Below, piece after piece: positions 42,964-47,003 of a stretch of 47,003 bases of DNA. The number at the start of each line of letters is the position of its first letter. Position 1 is the first letter of the stretch. The notes under the pieces were generated by a model. That model was given only the letters and a program-made list of their open reading frames with translations. It had not been told where the DNA came from and did no database searches. Source of the DNA: a virus; the IMG/VR virus record IMGVR_UViG_3300045240_000053, positions 1-47,003 of that record; one strand, written 5' to 3'. Made by a program: the position numbers and the translations under genes.

Positions 42964-45423
42964 TCACAACGGGCTCACTATTGATAGCCCAGCGTGACCG
43001 ACGCCCGAGCCGCCCGCGGCCTCTTCGAGTGCAGTCGGTCGAAGGGTCACGTCGTCGAACACGCGGACATGGTTACGGCCGATCCGTCCTCCGCGGATAA
43101 AACCACGCTCTGTAAGCGCCTCCGACAACGACCGGGCGATCATCGGGCGCTCTCCGTGCGCCTCGGCCCAGGCCCGATAGTCCGCGTAGAGCCGCGTTAT
43201 CTCGACCTGAGCGCCGGGCACGCGATCGAGCCGGGAGGCGATCCAGTCGCCCAGCGCGTCAGCCATGGCGAGATGCTCGTCGGTCTTCGCGACGACCGCG
43301 GCGGGAGTCGCGAGGCCGATCCGGCGCCACTCCAGGCACCCCCGGACGGCCCAGGAGAGGATGCCTGTCGCCTCCAGTCCGAGCTTCTGGGTCAGGTCCG
43401 GGTCACGGTCCGCGACCGGGACCACGACGCCCCAGGAGATCGTCTCCAGTCGCCGCCGGATCGCGTCGTCAGCGCCGAGCTGGGGGACGTGATTGGTCGT
43501 CAGGTGGACCTTTCCGGTCGGCTGGAAGTCGAAGAACTCCGCCCGCATGTGCCGGGCGCTGACCATCTCGCCGCCGGTCAGCTCCTTCACCAGCTCGCCG
43601 TCCAGTCGACGCCCGGCGGCGGTCTCCGACGTCCGGAGCAGGCGCTTGCCGCGCATCCGGGCGATGTCGTTCGGCACTCCGGCGTCGCCGGCCTTCGCGA
43701 GGAGCGTCGACCTGGGGATCGCCTGGGCGTACGAGCCGAGCACGCGAGCGAGCGTGTCCATAAACACGCTCTTGCCGTTCGCCCCCGACCCGTGATGAAT
43801 GAACATCTTCTGCTCGGTCGTGAGCCCGGTCAGCGTGTACCCGATGGCCCGCTGGAGGTAGGCCCGGACCTCCGGGTCCGGCTGGACCTGGGCGAGGAAC
43901 TTCTCCCAGAGCGGCGCGGCCTCGCCGCCGATCTGCCACCGTACGGGCGCGAGCTGGGTCATCCGGTAGCTGGCCGCATGCGGCAGGAGCTCGCCGGTCG
44001 TGAGGTCGACGACGCCGTTCGCGACGTTCAGCAGGAGAGGCTCGGCGTCGAAGCTCCCGAGCGTCGTCTCCATCGCCGGGTGTGAGCTCGCCATCTTGAC
44101 CATGGCGGCCACGCCGCGGGCCGACCGGCTCTTGCCCAGGAAGGCGAAGAAGAGCTCGCGGTCCGACGGCGTGTCCTTCCCGGCGGCGTTCGTGCTGGGG
44201 AGCGTGGAGTAGTGGCCCTGCTCGGCGTCGTAGGCGATCTCCAGCGTCTCCTGGGCCCGGCGCTGGGCGAGCGTCTCGCCGCCGGTCGTGCCCCAGGCTC
44301 CGGCGTCGGAGTAGACCAGCCATTGCCCGGCGTCGAGCGCGAACGCGAGGCCCTCGCCGCGATGGTCGACCAGGCGCTCGCCGTTGCCCATGTCGTCCCA
44401 GTTCCGCGCCGGTACCGGCCGGTCCTCCGGCGCCACCAGTGAGGGCAGGGCGTAGTCGGCCAGGTTGCCCAGGAGCGTGCCGCCGGAGGTCGGCGGCGCC
44501 CACTTCGGGTTGACCTGACCGTTGCGTACGAGCGTCTGGACGTGCTTCGTCGACCGGGCCCGGTCGATATGGCCGCCGCGGGCCGTGTGCGCCCTCTCCA
44601 GCGCGTCGAGGAGCCGGGCCTCGACGTAGGTGTCGTCCCCGATCAGGTGGGACCAGCTACCGGCCATCGTGGCGTACCGGATGAGCCGCCCGTGCTTGCC
44701 GGGACCTGGCTCCGCGAGCGCGGTGCAGAGGATCTCCAACTCCTCGCGGGCGATGACCTTCTGGCGGCGCAGCTCGGGTGAATCGGTCGCCAGCTCGCGG
44801 TCCCGGAACGCCTCGCGGGCGTCCAGGTCGGCCGCCGGGCGCACCAGCGCTTCGAGCCACGCGGGCGGGAGTTGGGCGATCTCCGCGGTCCCGACCGGGC
44901 TCAGCACGTACTCGCCGCGGACGTCGGTCGAGCCGGGCACGGCAACGATCCCGTGATGACCGCGGACGTCGACGCCGGGCCGCCAGCCGTTCCAGTTCCG
45001 CCAGGTGTCGGAGTCGTCCGGGTAGGCGTAGACGTAGTGCCAGCCACCGGAGGGCGACGTGACGACCATCGTCGGTGGCAACGGCCCGAGCTCGACGAGC
45101 GCGGCCTGGATCGACGCCGGGCCCTGTGCGCCGTCCTTGACGTCGACGTCGATCACCAGGAGGCCGGAGCCTTCGTAGGAGGTCGAGCCGGTCACGACGG
45201 CGACGCCAGCTCTAGGGAAGTCTTCGACCCAGAGCGTATGCACGTCGGCGGGCGAGCTGGCGGCCAGGTTCACGCCGTTCTCGCCGGTGAACTTGACCAG
45301 CGGGATCTTGCGGCCGTCAGCGGTTATCGGGAGCGGTCGCCATCCGCGGAGTACCGCGGCGAGCGCCACGTCGTGCTGGCTCTGAATAGACTCGATCGCG
45401 CCGTTACTGCTACCGTCTTGCAC
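42964..45423 (-). CDS. Prim-pol / D5-type SF3 helicase replication protein, 819 aa
   Basis: N-terminal domain: LLVIDVDVKDG gives the DxD metal site (about residues 92-95), with TSPSGGWHYVYAYP and VDVRGHHGIVAVPGS as the other prim-pol motifs. Middle: D5_N-like region. C-terminal domain: Walker A HHGSGANGKS (about 540-547), SETAAGRRLDGELVKELTGG, and VHLTTNHVPQL as SF3 helicase motifs, then a winged-helix end (YADYRAWAEAHGERPM). It primes and unwinds phage DNA. I prefer the GTG at 45423, 6 nt after AGGAGC. The far-upstream TTG at 45480 would be inside a stable hairpin. Confidence 0.92.
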   Translation of the reverse strand: MQDGSSNGAIESIQSQHDVALAAVLRGWRPLPITADGRKIPLVKFTGENGVNLAASSPADVHTLWVEDFPRAGVAVVTGSTSYEGSGLLVIDVDVKDGAQGPASIQAALVELGPLPPTMVVTSPSGGWHYVYAYPDDSDTWRNWNGWRPGVDVRGHHGIVAVPGSTDVRGEYVLSPVGTAEIAQLPPAWLEALVRPAADLDAREAFRDRELATDSPELRRQKVIAREELEILCTALAEPGPGKHGRLIRYATMAGSWSHLIGDDTYVEARLLDALERAHTARGGHIDRARSTKHVQTLVRNGQVNPKWAPPTSGGTLLGNLADYALPSLVAPEDRPVPARNWDDMGNGERLVDHRGEGLAFALDAGQWLVYSDAGAWGTTGGETLAQRRAQETLEIAYDAEQGHYSTLPSTNAAGKDTPSDRELFFAFLGKSRSARGVAAMVKMASSHPAMETTLGSFDAEPLLLNVANGVVDLTTGELLPHAASYRMTQLAPVRWQIGGEAAPLWEKFLAQVQPDPEVRAYLQRAIGYTLTGLTTEQKMFIHHGSGANGKSVFMDTLARVLGSYAQAIPRSTLLAKAGDAGVPNDIARMRGKRLLRTSETAAGRRLDGELVKELTGGEMVSARHMRAEFFDFQPTGKVHLTTNHVPQLGADDAIRRRLETISWGVVVPVADRDPDLTQKLGLEATGILSWAVRGCLEWRRIGLATPAAVVAKTDEHLAMADALGDWIASRLDRVPGAQVEITRLYADYRAWAEAHGERPMIARSLSEALTERGFIRGGRIGRNHVRVFDDVTLRPTALEEAAGGSGVGHAGLSIVSPL

Positions 45424-45442
45424 GAGCACGCTCCTGCTCCAA

Positions 45443-45474
45443 GGCCCGGCAGTGTGGTGACCACTGGCCGGGCC
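45443..45474 (-). promoter_or_regulatory. Leader hairpin before the prim-pol/helicase gene
   Basis: GGCCCGGCAGTG (45443-45454) pairs with CACTGGCCGGGCC (45462-45474) except for one bulged G. The stem would form in the mRNA leader 20 nt before the chosen start. It could be a terminator of the upstream short genes or a translational control element for the helicase. No U-tract is present. Confidence 0.5.
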
Positions 45475-45523
45475 GCTCAACTGCCTAGCCCGGAACGGGC
45501 ACGGCAGAAGGTGACTCTAGTCC

Positions 45524-45724
45524 CTACTCGTCGCGATCCTCGGCAGACCAGCGCACGCCGATCGAGACGAGCCCGGCGAAGGCGAGCCCGAGCGAGACGA
45601 GGAGCAGGCAGAGCGCGATCACGACGGCGACGCCGGAGTGCATGACGATCCCCGCGTCGCCCGCGAGGACGCCGAGGATGCCCAGCACGAGCGCCCAGAC
45701 GACGGCCTCGGTCGAGTGCTTCAC
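45524..45724 (-). CDS. Two-span membrane protein, 66 aa
   Basis: The start is the ATG at 45724, overlapping the previous stop. Hydrophobic segments are VVWALVLGILGVLAGDAGIV and VAVVIALCLLLVSLGLAFAG, leaving a short charged C-terminus (RWSAEDRDE). It is an early minus-strand gene, so it may alter the host membrane or block superinfection, but this is only position-based. Confidence 0.65.
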   Translation of the reverse strand: MKHSTEAVVWALVLGILGVLAGDAGIVMHSGVAVVIALCLLLVSLGLAFAGLVSIGVRWSAEDRDE

Positions 45725-45972
45725 GGCTCCAGCCCGACTTCGGCCACTGCGTCGGCGAGCGCAATAGCCCGGTCGAGCTCGGCCTGGTCGGCGACGTAGA
45801 GCACGCCGTGCAGGATCCCGGCGTCTCGCCAGCCCGCGGCGCGCATCTCGTCCTCGTCGAAGACCTGCTCCGGCGGCGACGTGCCGACCGGCGCGATCCA
45901 GACGCGCTGGGTCTCGTCGCCGAGCCCGGTCAGTACGGCGTCGTAGTCCGCTCCGGGGCCGAGGTTCATCAT
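45721..45972 (-). CDS. Acidic hypothetical protein, 83 aa
   Basis: The start is the ATG at 45972 (MMNLGPGADYDAVLTGLGDE), which overlaps the stop of the RHH-like gene. The middle is beta-like (RVWIAPVGTSPPEQVF; GILHGVLYVADQA), and the end is an acidic helix (LDRAIALADAVAEVGLEP). The whole is strongly acidic. No family is recognised. Confidence 0.6.
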   Translation of the reverse strand: MMNLGPGADYDAVLTGLGDETQRVWIAPVGTSPPEQVFDEDEMRAAGWRDAGILHGVLYVADQAELDRAIALADAVAEVGLEP

Positions 45973-46253
45973 GCCGAGACCACCTGGCGGCGCCGGCTCT
46001 CCTGGACGAGATCGGTCAGCTCGGCTACCTCTGATACGAGGCCGCCGACCAGCTCGGCCTTGCGCTGGAGCTCGCGGAGCTCCTCGGCCGGGATGGTCTG
46101 GAGCTCGCCGTCGAAGACCGAGATGAGCAGGTCTAGGGCGTCGCGGCAGACCTGGGCCTGCGAGCCGCCGTCGGCGACCTTCAGGACGTGCTCGTGCTGG
46201 CGCTGGTCCAGCATCACGGGGAGCTGGTGGACGTAACGCTTCGGAAGCGGCAT
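45969..46253 (-). CDS. Ribbon-helix-helix-like DNA-binding protein, 94 aa (candidate regulator)
   Basis: The ATG at 46253 follows AGAGGACCCAGCC. Residues about 5-45 fit the RHH layout: a strand (RYVHQLPVML), a first helix (DQRQHEHVLKVAD), a short turn, and a second helix (SQAQVCRDALDLLISVF). A longer helical tail (EELRELQRKAELVGGLVSEV) could give the oligomer. It is the first gene of the minus-strand unit and lies beside the divergent promoters with a palindromic operator. It is therefore a good candidate for the protein that reads the repeated element. That link is inference. Confidence 0.55.
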   Translation of the reverse strand: MPLPKRYVHQLPVMLDQRQHEHVLKVADGGSQAQVCRDALDLLISVFDGELQTIPAEELRELQRKAELVGGLVSEVAELTDLVQESRRRQVVSA

Positions 46254-46318
46254 GGCTGGGTCCTCTCACGAGTCGGGATCGCGCTGGCGGAGCCAGCTAG
46301 ACAGATGCCGTCGCGAGG

Positions 46319-46347
46319 AGCCTAGCGCGAATCCGATCCAGTGTCCA
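46319..46347 (-). promoter_or_regulatory. Minus-strand promoter for the 46253 to 10679 unit
   Basis: On the minus strand, TGGACA (46347-46342), a 17-nt spacer, then TAGGCT (46324-46319). This is 66 nt from the start of the RHH-like gene. The -35 box lies 1 bp from the plus-strand -35 box at 46349, so the two promoters are back to back and probably mutually exclusive. Confidence 0.65.
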
Positions 46348-46377
46348 CTTGACGATCGTCCATCCTCGGGCTAGCGT
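46346..46377 (+). promoter_or_regulatory. Repeated-family promoter, copy 4, divergent with minus promoter
   Basis: TTGACG (46349-46354), a 17-nt spacer and TAGCGT (46372-46377). CACTTGACGATCGTCCA is identical to copy 1 at 3164 and includes the palindrome GACGATCGTC (46351-46360). It drives the pentapeptide-repeat gene at 46441 and, if the molecule is circular, the first early operon. Confidence 0.8.
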
Positions 46378-46440
46378 CTCTCCTTGTCGCCCGGCGTCAC
46401 CCGCCCGGACGATCGACTCGACTCGACGAAGGAGCACGTC

Positions 46441-47003
46441 ATGATCTACCTGATGCCGCTACTGGCCGACGCGATAGCGAAGGCCGACGAGCGCGCCATG
46501 CCTTACCCGAAGACAAGCAAGCTCGCCTGGGGCCTCCGTGCCGTCCACGCCGATCTGACCAGCCGTAACGGCTTCCGTTACCCGATGCACGGCTGGGCTG
46601 AGGCGCCGGGGCCGTTCGATGAGAGGAACACGGGCGGTTGCCCGAACCTCTCGATGACCGGTGACGGCATCTGTGTCGCGACCACCTGGCACGGCATGGC
46701 GTCGGGCAGCATCCCGGCGCACACACTGCTCCTGGTCGGCTGGACCGAGGCGGATGTGCTCGGTCAGGACGAGGGTAAGCTCCGGGTTCGTCGGATGTTC
46801 GTCCGTGATGTACTCGACGCGCACGCCCTGATCCGTGCATCGAAGCCGGAAGCACTCTACGGCGCGAACCTCCACGCCGCGAACCTCGGCGGCGCGAACC
46901 TCGGCGGCGCGAACCTCCACGCCGCGAACCTCGGCGGCGCGAACCTCGGCGGCGCGAACCTCGGCGGCGCGAACCTCCACGCCGCGAACCTCGGCGGCGC
47001 GAA
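46441..47003 (+). CDS. Pentapeptide-repeat protein, N-terminal part (3' end cut by window edge)
   Basis: The ATG at 46441 follows CGAAGGAGCACGTC. Residues 1 to about 138 are a globular domain (RYPMHGWAEAPGPFDERNTG, GDGICVATTWHGMASGSIPA, TLLLVGWTEADVLG, KLRVRRMFVRDVLDA), a module I recall as preceding pentapeptide repeats in other actinophage proteins. Then ANLHA/ANLGG repeats run without stop to the end of the window, with units of 15 bp. The frame continues into 3-203 when the 16-bp end overlap is collapsed. A full product of 200 or more residues is expected. It is first in the plus-strand unit, so it is likely an early protein. Pentapeptide proteins may inhibit gyrase, which is unproven here. 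Confidence 0.85.
   Translation, partial: MIYLMPLLADAIAKADERAMPYPKTSKLAWGLRAVHADLTSRNGFRYPMHGWAEAPGPFDERNTGGCPNLSMTGDGICVATTWHGMASGSIPAHTLLLVGWTEADVLGQDEGKLRVRRMFVRDVLDAHALIRASKPEALYGANLHAANLGGANLGGANLHAANLGGANLGGANLGGANLHAANLGGA

Noticed and set aside
46855-47003. Regular 15-bp repeats at both window ends, considered as a CRISPR array or satellite.
   Set aside because: There are no unique spacers. The repeats are in frame and encode A(N/D)Lxx pentapeptides, so they are coding repeats.
1-47003. Integrase, excisionase, ParAB, attachment site or immunity repressor expected for a temperate phage.
   Set aside because: No recombinase motifs (Tyr R-H-R-Y or Ser S-x-R) and no classical repressor were seen. 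The RHH-like protein at 45969 is a candidate regulator only.

Overview
The window is almost certainly the genome, or nearly all of it, of a tailed double-stranded DNA phage with a long siphovirus-type tail. The DNA is strongly GC-rich, with G or C at most third codon positions. Several signs point to a high-GC Gram-positive, probably actinobacterial, host: TTGAC(A/G) -35 boxes paired with TAgnnT-type -10 boxes, GAAGGAGC ribosome sites, a secreted resuscitation-factor-like lysozyme, and an amidase plus holin lysis set. I cannot name the host genus. I found no integrase, partition gene, recognisable lysogeny repressor, tRNA or CRISPR array, so a lytic lifestyle is the simplest reading.

Plus strand, 1 to about 10,600 (early/accessory): tightly coupled small genes, most joined by ATGA or GTGA overlaps. 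Recognisable members are a Cas4/RecB-type nuclease, a possible ssDNA-binding protein, a SWIM zinc-finger protein, a beta-class amino-methyltransferase, an endonuclease VII, a secreted Rpf-like lysozyme and a small secreted peptide. The segment ends at a strong hairpin at 10,624-10,662, where it meets the minus-strand genes.

Minus strand, 46,253 down to 10,679. In transcription order: an RHH-like DNA-binding protein, a small membrane protein, a prim-pol/SF3 helicase, a cluster of GGAGATG repeats (candidate origin), small genes, a TerS-like HTH protein, TerL, a long portal, a prohead protease, a MuF-like protein, a fibre/decoration module (tail-fibre-like, collagen-like, SGNH esterase), and the major capsid protein flanked by two HNH-type genes. 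Then follow an Acb2-like candidate anti-CBASS protein, connector and neck proteins, the major tail protein, frameshifted tail-assembly chaperones, a 1525-residue tape measure, two GH26-like glycosidase-fold tail proteins, further tail proteins, and a lysis block (four membrane-associated proteins around an amidase).

Four closely related plus-strand promoters (about 3164, 7375, 29814 and 46346) share a CACTTGAC(A/G)(A/G)TC(A/G)TCCA element. The copy at 46346 sits back to back with a minus-strand promoter, forming a divergent switch between the two transcription units. One copy drives a plus-strand gene placed antisense inside the late operon. The first and last bases of the window lie inside one pentapeptide-repeat gene and share a 16-bp direct repeat. 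The molecule therefore looks circular or circularly permuted, and was cut in this repeat.
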